This document shows positions 19,144 through 30,815 of a stretch of 43,728 nt of DNA, piece after piece. Source of the stretch: Nemertoderma westbladi (taxonomy: Eukaryota > Xenacoelomorpha > Nemertodermatida > Nemertodermatidae); assembly GCA_032718475.1 (NCBI GenBank), contig JAUCBJ010003180.1:1-43728 (forward strand), given 5' to 3'. Position 1 is the first letter of the stretch. Each line of letters starts with the position of its first letter. The translations under genes were made by a program, and so were the position numbers. The notes beneath the pieces are model-generated. The model was not told where the DNA came from and ran no database searches. It saw nothing but the letters and a program-made list of their open reading frames with translations.

Positions 19144-20893
19144 TTAAGAATGCTGTGCCGGCTTGTCAACAAAATTGCACTGCCACAACTCCCTATCACC
19201 CATGACATTTGCTAGATCATCCGCATCTTCAAGGCCAGTGTCCTTTAAGATGCGTCTCAAGAAAGTCATGGGCTGCCCACCATGCTTATTCACTCCATGA
19301 GGCTGCCAAAGTACAAAATTATGCACTGGCTGGTCCTCACAGCGAAAGAAATGTCCTGCAAAGCGGAGGCGATTTTGTTCTAGTGTCAAGCTTGGGGGAA
19401 CCAATGAGACACCTCCAATGTTATATAGTGTCTGGTTGGAGATGTGTGCATTCTACTTGACACAATGAACCCGGTGTGGCATTCTTGTGTAGGTGCCATC
19501 CAGAGATTTGGGGTCCTCAGCAGTTAGAGCCCAGCATGGACTCCCGTAGAGGAGTACTGGAACTACTGCTGCTCTAAATAATCGGACCTTAAGTTTCCGA
19601 TTAATTATTGGTGACTTCCAAATCCTGGAAAGTCTATTCAAGGCTGCCCATGCCTTTCCCTTACGTATTCGAAGGTCCTCACCTGACTTCCGGATCCATG
19701 ATCCCAGGTAACAGAAGTCGTCCACATGCCTGGGATGATTGCCTGCTGTCGTCAGCATCATTGATGGCATCAACCTGTTGGTTTATTAGCTCCTGTAGAT
19801 TATCAGAGTACTGCCTGTTCAGGGACCTAGATGCAGCCTTAACTGCATTCTTGGCCATGTAGTCTGTTTGAGTGGGGACTCTTTCTGTGCCTTAGAGGTA
19901 CTTTCGGCACTTCTGAATTTTGTTGTCAGTCCAGGGGGCCCTTTTCCTGTTTCGAGGGTATACAGGAACTGTTTCAGCAGCTACTAACTAAACTGCTTCT
20001 GTGAAGGCAGTAGCCCTCACAGTGATCTGCCGCCTCAGAGGCAAGAACCTCATACATGATGCTCAGCTGTAGTGTGAAGCTGGATCTCACACTTGGCTGT
20101 TGCAACAGAGAGGACCAGTCATGCCGCAGCAAGGCGGATTTCGTTGTTCTGCTAGCATGCAGACTAAGTCTTACCTTGGCCACAATAAGGCAGTGATCAC
20201 TAGAGAAGGGTCGAAGTGTAAATGCATTACAGTCTTGTATAGAGCTCCTGTATTTCCTACGAAACAGGATATGGTCTATCTGGGACTTGTTACCACTGGG
20301 TCCACTATGACTATGAGTCCATAGCTTTCCAGTTCGCTTCTTGAACTGGGTTCCAGCCGAAATCAATCCATTTCCAGAGATAAAAAAAATCCTGAAGATG
20401 GATGGAATTTCGGTTAACACTATTGCTATTGACCCAGGGCAATTTAGGTGATTGATGCAGACTTCATTAAAGTCTCCCAGGAATGTTAAGAATGCATGTT
20501 GATCCACTCCATCAGTAGCTGCTTGTAGATTGTGGTAGAAATTGTCCACCCCCTCTACAGTGGAAACTCTAGTTGGAGAGTAGCACACAATCAGAACCAC
20601 CTTAGGAAACTTCTTAGCCAGTCTTCCAGAACATGAGAAGTGTCAACGGATGATGCGGTTACATATTTGGTCTATTTTCTCCAATGCTGCATGTGCAGTT
20701 GGATTAATCAATAGACCAATTAATTCCATCCTTGCCACTATCATCTGCTGTGTTCGGTTGATTGGTGGATCCGTAGGTAGTATATGTGAAGGAGGGTGTA
20801 GGGATGGGTGTAACGATGTGTTGGAAAAACTATTTTTGTTCCCCCTGTTAATCTCCCTGTTATACAATTTTCGACACAGCCGGGAATACGCAG
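19144..20893 (-). pseudogene. Internally deleted LINE derivative, unit 1
   Basis: On the minus strand: part of an AP endonuclease (20600-19974; FLGDFN, NKSQIDHILF, SSDHCLIVAKV), a short linker, then directly the C-terminal RT/post-RT part (19773-19453; DFCYLGSWI, LFRAAVVPVLLYGSPCWALTAED). The LINE tail follows (19404-19144; RLRFAGHFFRCEDQPV). The RT fingers and palm are missing, with the same junction as in unit 2, so the deletion predates the duplication. Frames carry shifts (near 20450 and 19480). Confidence 0.85.
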
Positions 20894-20904
20894 TTTTCGG
20901 CGTA

Positions 20905-22312
20905 GCATTCTTGTGAATGTGCCATCCAGAGATTTGGTGTCCTCAGCAGTTAGAGCCCAGCATGGACTCCCGTAGAGGAGTACTGGAACTACTGCTGCTC
21001 TAAATAATCGGACCTTAAGTTTCCGATTAATTATCGGTGACTTCCAAATCCTGGAAAGTCTATTCAAGGCTGCCCATGCCTTTCCCTTACGTATTCGGAG
21101 GTCCTCACCTGACTTCCGGATCCATGATCCCAGGTAACAGAAGTCGTCCACATGCCTGGGATGATTGCTTGCTGTCGTCAGCATCATTAATGGCATCAAC
21201 CTGTTGGTTTATTAGCTCCTGTAGATTATCAGAGTACTGCCTGTTCAGGGACCTAGATGCAGCCTTAACTGCATTCTTGGCCACTGTAGTCTGTTTGAGT
21301 CGGGACTCTTTCTGTGCCTTAGAGGTCATTTCGGCACTTCTGAATTTAGTTGTCAGTCCAGGGGGCCCTTTTCCTGTTTCGAGGGTATACAGGAACTGTT
21401 TCAGCAGCTACTAACTAAACTGCTTCTGTGAAGGCAGTAGCCCTCACAGTGATCTGCCGCCTCAGAGGCAAGAACCTCATACCTGTTGCTCAGCTGTAGT
21501 GTGAAGCTGGATCTCACACTTGGCTGGTGCAACAGAGAGGACCAGTCATGCCGCGGCAAGGCAGATTTTGTTGTTCTGCTAGCATGCAGACTAAGTCTTA
21601 CCTTGGCCACAATAAGGCAGTGATCACTGGAGAAGGGTCGAAGTGTAAATGCATTACAGTCTTGTATAGAGCTCCTGTATTTCCTATGAAACAGGATATG
21701 GTCTATCTGGGACTTGTTACCACTGGGTCCACTATGAGTCCATAGCTTTCCAGTTCGCTTCTTGAACTGGGTTCCAGCCGAAATCAATCCATTTCCAGAG
21801 ATAAAATCCTGAAGATGGACAGAATTTCGGTTAACACTATTGCTATAGACCCAGGGCGATGTAGGTGATTGATGCAGACTTGCATTAAAGTCTCCCAGGA
21901 ATGTTAAGAATGCATGTTCATCCACTCCATCAGTAGCTGCTTGTAGATTGTGGTAGAAATTGTCCACCCCCTCTACAGTGGCAACACTAGTTGGAGAGTA
22001 GCACACAATCAGAACCACCTTAGGAAACTTCTTAGCCAGTCTTCCAGAACATGAGAAGTGTCAACGGATGATGCGGTTAGAGATTTGGTCTATTTTCTCC
22101 AATGCTGCATGTGCAGTTGGATTAATCAATAGACCAATTAATTCCACCATTGCCACTATCATCTGCTGTGTTCGGTTGATTGGTGGATCCGTAGGTAGTA
22201 TATGTGAAGGAGGGTGTAGGAATGGGTGTGACGATGTGTCGGAAAAACTATTTTTGTTCCCCCTGTTTATCTCCCTGTTATACAATTTTCAACACAGCCG
22301 GGAATTCGCAGT
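20905..22312 (-). repeat. Internally deleted LINE derivative, unit 2 (tandem duplicate)
   Basis: A near-identical copy of about 19478-20893 with a period close to 1425 bp. It has the same endonuclease (22018-21401) and RT C-terminal (21199-20820) pieces and the same missing RT core. Differences are single bases and short indels; for example, unit 1 lacks a base in the GDFN region that unit 2 keeps. Head-to-tail arrangement suggests tandem duplication by unequal exchange or retrotransposition into itself. Confidence 0.88.
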
Positions 22313-24065
22313 TTTCCTTTTATAACCCATATAGACGTAAACAAGTGTTTCGTGTCGTAGCAACAACAGGTTGCATACGGACCTGCTACACTTTTTGAAA
22401 ATACATTTTGATAATTTGGGAATTATAAATGTTGTCATATATAACGGTTGTCAAAAAACGGTATATCTCCTCAGTAAAGGGACTCACAAAATTGTTGGCA
22501 GCAGTCATCCCACTCCATACCACATCCCAAAAAAAATAGCAGGTGAATGGTCATCAATTATTGTCAAACTTTCACTAATAATTCGATTATGTTTGCATAA
22601 AAAACAGACATTAAGAAAATTTGGTTAGTATAATTATAAGTAGCTCAATGATGGTTCATTCACGTAAAATTCCTGAAGAGATTGATCACTTTAAAATTGC
22701 CATCCCTACCCAGCTGCAATACGCTGGACAACAAGGTAGATGAGATAAATGATATAAAATTGAGATAAATTATTATATAGGAACAAAATGTTCCAGAACT
22801 ATATATGTGTATTTATTTAATAGAATAATTTAATTATCACAACTACATTTAAAAATAAATGTATATAATTGTGTTAATTCTAATCATACCACAAACAGCT
22901 TTCAAATAAAAAAACTATTTAGGTAGAAGAATAACTGCAAATGTAACTTGGGGCAATATAAATATCACATTAAAAATCCTGACACGACCAAATGTATCTC
23001 ATTAAGATTTGTAAAAGAAAATTATAGGGATGAGAGGGTTTCCGAAAGAATTACTTTTCAGTAGCAGTTAGAAACATGAATTAATATAATATAATAGTAA
23101 TAATAATCATAAAATATGTAGTTAATTTCTTCAAACTTACTTCTAAATAAATTGAAGTGATAAAGTTTGTCCTTCTTTATGATGGATGTTGTTATATGGA
23201 ACCTGGCAGGTTCTACCTGCTCCGTAGCTGCATCTATTACAGCAGACTGAGCCCATCCAGATATCACCCAACCACCGCGATATCTTTTCAGTTCGTTACG
23301 GATGTGATTCCGTGCCTCATCATTAGTGACGGATTGATTGTGCCTGAGGCTATAAATAATTATTTATAAACTAAATAACTAAATAATTTGGTACTAGGAT
23401 GTTGTCAAGGATCTGAAGGTGCGAATAAGCAGACTAATGGAAATAATCACGTTACTGTGGCAGGTTATTACAACCAAAACAATTAAATAAGTCAATAGCA
23501 GGGGTTTCAGTTTATATGTATATTAATGACAAAAGATGAAACAAAGCTCTTAATAGCGTGGTAAAAGTCAGCACTTCTACAAAATACCCTATATTTCGGG
23601 CACAAAACTTACAGTGTAATAAAATGCGTTAACTAACATAACATAAGGTACATTATAGGTATCTGTACGCACTGATATGGGATTTGTGTCCAGTTTCTCA
23701 CCCTCTCCATATCTCGACGAGATACTAAAATATATGCCCGAGACCAATCTGATTGTGTGTATATTTACTTTGGAGTTAATGTTAATCTTTATTTGATATA
23801 TATACCAAATCTGTTACTTGAAGTACATCTTTAGAGAAGAATAACATCGGAAATTCAGTGTTCGAAAACATGTGTGGTATAATAATGTTATCCTCCTTAT
23901 TGATTATCATCTTGTCCCATTTAGGTCGAAACGAGACTACCCACTCCTTGTGAACTGTGCGAAAGCATGGGCATGGTTGAACTCTAATCAGCCCTTGCTC
24001 CCTTGCTGGCGCAAACATAATCCATAGAAATCTGTATCAAAAATATATTTATATTTATAATAAAA
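22313..24065. other. Mostly unassigned AT-rich DNA with short ORFs
   Basis: Contains short frames at 22371-22628 (+), 23058-23345 (-, with ELKRYRGGWVISGWAQSAV and EPARFHITTSI) and 23782-24018 (-, with RVQPCPCFRTVHKEW). The minus-strand ones look like genuine protein remnants, perhaps exons of a host gene or of a transposon, but I cannot name them. Confidence 0.4.
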
Positions 24066-24355
24066 TTTAGGTTCCACCTTGGTGTATTGGTTGCATTGAA
24101 TTCATATCTCCCGTAGGTCATGGGTTTGATCCTCACATGGGCCAGGGCAGTTTTCGTTACGGCACGAATGTGTTAAAGGGACCAGCCAGGGCGCATCTCT
24201 GCCTTGTATCCTTAAGTGGTAGCTAAATGAGTTATGGAGTTTCCTCTGGGGAGTAAAGTTCTGGGGGGACCGCACTGGAAATAAGTCGTCAGACTTTGTT
24301 GTAATCCCTGGCCTAGCGGCCAAAGAAAATTTACTTTACTTTACTTTTACTTTTT
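24066..24355 (+). mobile_element. tRNA-derived SINE
   Basis: The 5' part resembles a tRNA gene, with an A-box-like CTTGGTGTATTGG and a B-box-like GGGTTTGATCC about 50 bases later, separated by a short variable region. An unrelated body follows, and the element ends in a repetitive TTTACTTTACTTTACTTTT tail. This is the standard arrangement of a SINE transcribed by RNA polymerase III and mobilised by a LINE. Confidence 0.7.
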
Positions 24356-24547
24356 TAAATTTACTAGTATCATTAGCTATGCATTATACTAAGCCAGCAA
24401 AGTTTATATCCAAACCCAGAAAGTAATTAAAATTATTGATCAATATGGACTATTAAAATCGTCAAAAGTTATTCACAAATTAATTTTTCACAGATGATTA
24501 ACAGGGGTATAATACTTAATATCAAACAGTATACTATCAAGTCAACA

Positions 24548-24832
24548 TCACAGATTATTAAAGTCACAGCTAAATAATGAGTTCTTTTTCATGTTTTCTA
24601 GCTTAGCCCTGGCATATCGAATGCTCAGGAATAGTTGCTTACATTGAGCTTCCTTACGGCTTAGCTTATTCTGCATTGTCTTTGCTAAGAGAATTGCCCT
24701 TCCAGCTGCATCATTCACAACTTTAATGTTGTCTACAACATTTTTCACCTTTCTGTAGTCTACATCACTCTCCCATTCAACCACTGGTTTCATCACAAAA
24801 GACTTTCCCTCTATGCCCAATAGTTTGAACAA
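24548..24832 (-). pseudogene. Transposon-like C-terminal fragment, unidentified
   Basis: A 94-codon minus-strand frame with VEWESDVDYRKVKNVV, then VVNDAAGRAILLAKTM and KEAQCKQLFLSIRYAR. 'VNDAAxRxIxL' followed by a charged helix is a C-terminal pattern I associate with uncharacterised transposase-like proteins in arthropods and cnidarians. It lies just outside the left end of hAT-like element B and may be part of an older element. Confidence 0.3.
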
Positions 24833-24971
24833 TAGTCAAGACCCAGGTCCAAATAGATCTCAAAGCTGTGTAGTTGTAGCTGTGTATGCTTTGAAAGATA
24901 ATCATCAATCTGAACATGAGGTGACTAGATTGATATATCTCAACAAAGACCTGGATCTAAAGAATATCCAA

Positions 24972-25330
24972 TAGGGTGTAGTGAATTTTCGAAATTTCTG
25001 ATTTTCGTTCCAGAACTCAGTCAAAATATGAGGTTGGATATCAATAGCAACTATGCCATATATTTTTTCAATCTGAAAAGTAGAAATCATGTCTCCGTGC
25101 CACTGAAATTTTCAAATTAATTAACAAAAATGTCATATTTGTCTAAATCTAGATGGCTCCAGAAAGAGAACCAATTATCGGATTTTGTAGAAATCCTGTT
25201 TTTTGGAATCTATGGACAGAGTAGAATGCCATAGGAAGACACAAAATTAATTTTGGCAGAGTTGAAAAAATTTTATTTTTTAAAAATTTCAACTTTTTCT
25301 GAATTGTTGTTGGAATGTTTCTGAAATGGT
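24972..25330 (+). repeat. Left terminal inverted repeat of hAT-like element B
   Basis: Matches the reverse complement of about 28245-28545. Shared blocks include AACTCAGTCAAAATATGAGG, TTGGATATCAATAGCAAC, GTGCCACTGAAATTTTC (one mismatch) and TATGGACAGAGTAGAATGCC. Confidence 0.9.
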
Positions 25331-25505
25331 AAATTGCAAATTAGGTAATAGCAAAAAAAAGGTTAATATGTGACAAAATACTTCAGTTGTGATGTTTTTA
25401 GAATATAATTAATTGTTTTCAGAAGACAAATGCTCTAATATAAGTTCAATGTTGTTAGGATACACCGTTTATGAATGCTAGGATTAAGACTATCTCATGT
25501 TATTT

Positions 25506-27698
25506 TCAGAATACAAATTGTTTCTTAGTGTTAAACGCTTTCCGTTGTTTCCTGGCATCAATCCTCGAAAGTATTAGTTTATCTCTCTCATTACTCCCAA
25601 CAACTTCCATCGACACTTCAGTCACGATTCGGACCATCCTTTCAACAACCTGAGTGTGACATGGGTAGTCAAGATTAGGAAGATCGAGATCTTTAGAAAC
25701 AAATATGCTACTGAGATCACAATCTAAAATATCCTTAGTCAATGGTGGTTCAGTGATGATGTTAACAGTCCAATCAATCAGACTGATGTAATCATTGGCT
25801 TCAAAATTGATCAATGGAGGCTCCAGCTTTCGAACATTGCTTGATAACTGGATGGAGTTTAAAACCTGAGCTTTCTTAATCTTGCATACAGCAAGCTTTC
25901 GAATGTGAACTCGCTGATCCATTAACATGGATATCAGTAGATTTTCAGAGTGTGCAAAGAATGCATTACGTTGGATTGTTGAATCGACTGTAGCTTTATG
26001 TTCACCATCGAGGTAGCGGGTCCACTTTACAAGTTGAAAAACGTTTAGTTATCCATCTTTAATACTATTGTGGCATTTAATCAGGAACCACATCGGAGAA
26101 TACACATTAATGATATATTTAACAATAACAGTAAGTCCCTCACTAGGTGAATGATCTGATATATATATGCGACATATACGATTTGCGGTGGTAACCCAGT
26201 TTGAATGACTGAGCTTACCAGGATCAAGTCGAGCCAATCTTTCATCACAATGTCCATCAATGATCGCGCATGTAATTAAATAAAGATATTTTTGATCCGT
26301 TGACAATTCCTTGATTACTGATTGTGGAAGTTTTGTGAAGGTTTCTGATGTGATCGGCATATATTCAATCACATCCATTCTTGGTAGATTACCATTTGCA
26401 ATTCGGTCTCCAATTAAACCTTTGAATGCTTTAGGACCTGAAGTAGGCCCATCAACTAAGGTAAATAGGTGGCGCAGGGGGAGTTCATTCATATGCAACA
26501 TGCAGATAGACCACTGTAAAGGTCTTTCAAGTTTCAATTCTAACAAATGAATCACACCAGCATGAACTCCAGTATTTAAAGGAGTACCATCACAACCAAC
26601 AACTACAATATCTGACAAAGACAAAGACCTTTCCTGGAAGAAATATAGTATTGATGTTAATATATCCTCGGCTCGGCCTCCCTTGGGACTAACATGACTA
26701 AGATAGCATCCTCCTGGTTCTGTCACCATTACATAATGTTCTTCTAATTTGGATTTTACATGGTTAGATGTGGATTCATCTTTTATTAGAGTTAAATCCT
26801 TTCGGCCATCAAAATATAATCCAGTGATTGATTCTGACCGAGAAAGTGATGATTCAAATATAGATGATCGACGTTTTGCTCGTTTTCTTCTGATATTGTG
26901 ATGATCAACAACATCTTTTGATGAGAAGCTCACCCCTTTTATGTCTTGAGATGTTGCTGAAATAATTGCAGCTGCAGCGCGATCGGGAATTGCATATCTA
27001 TCAGCTTCCCTACAAGCAGAAATGTACAATAATTCCTATTTTGAGATGTACTGGAATGGCTGGATGTTGATGGTTCAGGAGGAAATACATCCATCGGACT
27101 TTGATCTTCAGGTGGGTTAGAAGATTCAGTTACCGTAGAAGATTTGGCAACCCTTTCCTGTTCGATACACTGCCTCTTATTTTGAGCTTCCTCCCTTTCC
27201 GCCCTGCGTTCATATTTATTATGTTTTTCAGTAGCAATCCTTGCTGCATTACCATCTATACCTCCAATATGTAATAAACGTCCTGCTCTCTGATCCTCCA
27301 GAAAATCTACTTCAGCATCATTTGGTTCCTTGGCAATTTCAAATAATTTCTTAAAATGTTTCTGATATTCTACTAGTCGCTCAGAGTAAAACGTCTCCAA
27401 TTCTCGCGCCTTGGGTACTTTGCTAACATCATCACGAATATTGTCCAACTCACTCAAGATTTTCTTAGTCACTCCTATTAGGGTATAGGTGGGAATGCTG
27501 GCACGGATATAAACAGAAATAACATCCTTGGCAGCTAATTATGCAACATAGGATAGTTTTGGGTTGGAAGGAATTGATGCTTGCAACAATTTAAAATGAT
27601 GTAGAACATCACCAATAGTCGGAAGTTGGGTCAGTGGCAACTGTGTTGGACTCCCAAATAATGAAGTGTTAACCTTTTGACGAGTTCCTTTCGACATT
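25506..27698 (-). pseudogene. hAT-like transposase B
   Basis: An ATG at 27698 starts MSKGTRQKVNTSLFG. One in-frame TAA lies near 27541, and the frame then continues through 27472-26939. A shift near 27000 leads into 27029-26049, and another piece is 25928-25506. Domain order: N-terminal helical region, Ser/Pro-rich linker, basic segment, LYFDGRKD (first Asp), VVGCDGTPLNTG (second Asp), ICMLHMNELPLRH (C-x2-H) and KLSHSNWVTTANR, resembling the hAT RW motif. The C-terminal part has YPCHTQVVERMVRIV. This order matches a divergent hAT RNase H-like core; the classical C-terminal dimerisation motif is not obvious. At least three breaks make it inactive. Confidence 0.72.
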
Positions 27699-28244
27699 TT
27701 AGAAATATAATTAAATCGTCAGAATTTAAAAGTCCTATATACTAGTCTATAGTTTACAGCAGTAGTAGCAGTTTAGTTTTTAATGCATACCGGTACAAAT
27801 CATATGAATGTCATAATGTCATAAATTAATTACACACTAAAGTATGTACTACTAAAGAATAAATGTGAAAGTAAAAGTAAATAAGTGTATGCCTAGCCCT
27901 TGTCCGGTACTAACATACAGATAGATTTTAGGACAGAAATAATAAATGCTTGTTGGGTTGATTTATCCAGACATAGAGGAGGGAATTTTGAAATCTATGA
28001 ATCAAAAGTTGTCATATTAAACGCTAGTTAGCGAGCTGTCATAAACTGTGTGTTTTCTTTAAACTATTCAATAAATTTAACTAATAAATTATTAATTAAA
28101 TCAAATTAATTAAGGCCTATTGGCAGTTGTATTCTAAAAACTCTTAGTTATTATATTCTATGAACTTCATTATCGTATTATAAGTACTTGTATATTTATT
28201 GGCATTTATTTATTTTGCAATTTAAATTTTTCCATTTTTGGAAA

Positions 28245-28545
28245 AATGTTAAAATTTTGAAAAAATAAAATTTTTTGAACTCGGCCAAATTTAATTAACT
28301 GTCTTCCTATGGCATTCTACTCTGTCCATAGATTCAAAAAAACATAACTTTATTTATTTACCTTACTTTTTATTTAAACAAATATGACATTTTTGTTAAT
28401 TAATTTGAAAATTTCAGTGGCATGGAGACATGACTTCTACTTTTCAGATTGAAAAAATCTTTTGCATTGTTGCTATTGATATCCAACCTCATATTTTGAC
28501 TGAGTTCTTCAAAAATCAGAAATTTCGAAAATTTACTACATCCTA
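28245..28545 (-). repeat. Right terminal inverted repeat of hAT-like element B
   Basis: Inverted copy of 24972-25330 with indels, including an extra A/T-rich stretch near 28340-28370. Confidence 0.9.
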
Positions 28546-29936
28546 TTGAGTAACATTTGTTTCATGCTATTTACACATTTACTTCTAAACGTTTATTACA
28601 TGCCGCCCGCTTGGACAAAATAACATGAAAAATATATATTTATGGACGTGTCGCAAACGTATTTTCAAACGTTTGCCATGTTCAATAAAAATGTGATATA
28701 AACGTTAAAATTACAAGAAATTGTTATCAGGACAGGCTGGAAGCAGGTAAGATGTTTGAAATCTCTGTATTATGAACAGTAATATTAGGAAAGACACAGT
28801 CGAAACTCAGTAGGTGGAAATATGATACAGCTGTGGTGATGGAAACTTGCTTTAGAGCTATTAGTTAATGTTTGCCACTTGCAGATTAAAACTTGAGAGA
28901 ACAATTTACAGCAGAGTTGATGTTGAGTACAGTGGGTTGAGAAGAATTTAAATGGAAAGATGATGCCATATTCTGCTGAATTAACTGAGTGGAGGTACTT
29001 CTGGTGATCTTCATACATATGCAGATAAGGTTAGTGCGGTAGGTCCCTCTAGTGGGTGTAGTAATACAAATAGAACAGGTGTCATGGATTCAGTCGACTG
29101 TGGGCTTATTAGCCCATGCTCGATAGTCATGGAAGATCGATGTGATTTTGCTGCTGCTCTAAATTCAGCAAAAACGACTCTTTTTGCAAATTCTCCGAAT
29201 TCAAAATGGCCACGAAAGTGTGCCATATTGGAATCGGACAGTGAGCCAGAAGAAGATGCAATAATTGTGGATAATATTGTAGAACCATCTTATTGCTTTA
29301 AAGAAGGTACCGGTACAACAAAGGGGAATCTACAGAGGGAGGGGTACTATTAAAGATTCAGTGTGGATAGTTCCACTGAACCCTTACGATGGAAATCATC
29401 TTTAGAGCAGCAGCAGAAGACATCAAAAAAATGTATAGTAGATCAGTTGTATAAGGTCTCAAGAATGGCCTATCAAATACAAAAGGCCCAAAACAACGTT
29501 GAAATGGGTTTCAAGTGATTCCATTCAAATTCAACAAATCTCGGTAGCATTCATTTCATACTTTGAGTTTCAGCTTATGGAGACAGGATCCAATCGGACA
29601 TCTTTACTGCAGTTTGATAGTTTAAAACACACCCTGAAGGCCTTAGGAGATACCGCTCCAAGGTAGTCCGTGTCTGGGAAGCTACATAATCCCAAGCGAG
29701 GGAGATAGACTCCCTTCAGAAATTTCATGATATAAAACATGCGGATGCCTTAGAAGTGATAAATAAAAATGACATTTGAGATGCAGTACTTAAGGCACAG
29801 AAGCATTGCTTGAGTGCCGGTTATATGCAGAAATGTAAGAATGTCCTCGTTGTAAGACATCATCGCATGCAGGTGTTGTACTTGATGCAGATACGTTTAG
29901 TATGATTGAATCATATATTAAAACTATCAGAAACGA
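28546..29936. other. Unassigned, with one 89-codon ORF
   Basis: A plus-strand frame at 29084-29353 encodes a Cys/Ser/Asp-rich product (CAILESDSEPEEDAIIVDN), an acidic pattern common in nuclear or transposon proteins. The rest contains stop-riddled remnants (29400-29900) that may belong to the recombinase-like relic that follows. No family can be named. Confidence 0.4.
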
Positions 29937-30517
29937 GTGGCTCAAGCAACTACTGGGGTCACCAAATTTGAATATGTATTCGTGAATTCCTGTGGCAATA
30001 TATATGGGTCTTCAGTAACACAGGAAATAGCAAGGCTCCATAATCATTTTCAATTATCATATTGTCCATCGGTAACCAATGTGAGAAAGGTAATGGAAAC
30101 GGCAGCCTCAGTAATTCCTTGTGATTCCACAAGGAATGGTCTAGCGAGTTACCTCTGCCATAGTGCAATAACCCGCGATAGGAACAACATATTTTCCACA
30201 AAAAAAAATGTAATGCCCATGACTTACTTAAGTCATTGGCCAAAACAGGGGAGCAACAAATGCAGGATGCTCATGATATGTTCGAGGGCCACTCTGCCCT
30301 TCACAAGGTCCTTAATAATAATACCAGAGCTGGGCTGGGGAGTGCTACATCCCTTGCTAACACTACAGCTGCATCTACCTCTGCTGCCATATCCAATAGT
30401 GCCACATCTAGTATGATTTCAAGCGAAGGAATTAATTCTGTATCAATCCAGAAATCACCATGTTCCCCACTTAAATCGCCATCACTGACAAAAAAAATGT
30501 CTGATTTTATGAGTTAA
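29937..30517 (+). pseudogene. Tyrosine-recombinase-like (Crypton-type) C-terminal relic
   Basis: The frame 29937-30240 encodes FEYVFVNSCGNIYGSSVTQE, a helix, then SVTNVRKVMETAA and LASYLCHSAITRDRN. An Arg in 'T-xx-RK' followed by a 'xxxHSxxT' motif resembles the C-terminal part of animal Crypton-like tyrosine recombinases. A +1 shift near 30240 leads to 30236-30517 with a Ser/Ala/Thr-rich tail ending KKMSDFMS. The Penelope-like element begins inside the last codons. Identification is tentative. Confidence 0.3.
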
Positions 30518-30677
30518 ACGCTGGGGACTCCCCTTGTGAGCTAAACAGTGTTTACTTTCTTAAATCCGATCGATTTCCAGCTCTAGGCTCTTTATCAAGG
30601 TTTCAAATAATATAAATCAACAATACATAATATTTAATATTTAGAGCGTACGTACGTAGGTACCGGTATTAGTTATT
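30502..30677 (+). repeat. Left inverted terminal repeat (pLTR) of Penelope-like element
   Basis: Begins TGATTTTATGAGTTAAACGC and ends near TACCGGTATTAGTTATT. It matches the reverse complement of 34110-34285 with very few differences (for example GAGCTAAAC against GAACTAAAC), indicating recent origin or copy correction. Confidence 0.92.
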
Positions 30678-30815
30678 AGTTATTTTTCGGGGGTAGAACC
30701 AACCCACGAGAGCGATCTGGGGAGGGGGCTGGCAACCTCGACGCCGATTGAGTCCGAACGGACCCCTAATAGACCTAGTGTAGCTAGGAACCTGTTTGGG
30801 GGTGGGACAGAGTCG

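Larger units (their letters stand above)
24972..28545 (-). mobile_element. hAT-like DNA transposon B
   Basis: Ends are TAGGGTGTAGTGAATTTTCG on the left and the inverted TAGGATGTAGTAAATTTTCG on the right, with terminal inverted repeats of about 300-350 bp. The transposase is on the minus strand and homologous to that of element A. Termini of A and B share TAGGGTGT but then diverge, so they are two families of one lineage. No target duplication is visible (flanks ATATCCAA and TTGAGTAA), so the copy is old or its flanks are rearranged. Confidence 0.8.

Noticed and set aside
24964-28553. 8-bp target duplication for hAT-like element B
   Set aside because: Flanks ATATCCAA and TTGAGTAA do not match; the shared CAATAGG at both ends could be chance.
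30701-30760. GTCCGAACGGAC stem as part of a hammerhead ribozyme near the RT start
   Set aside because: The stem-loop is real but neither CUGANGA nor GAAA flanks it correctly.
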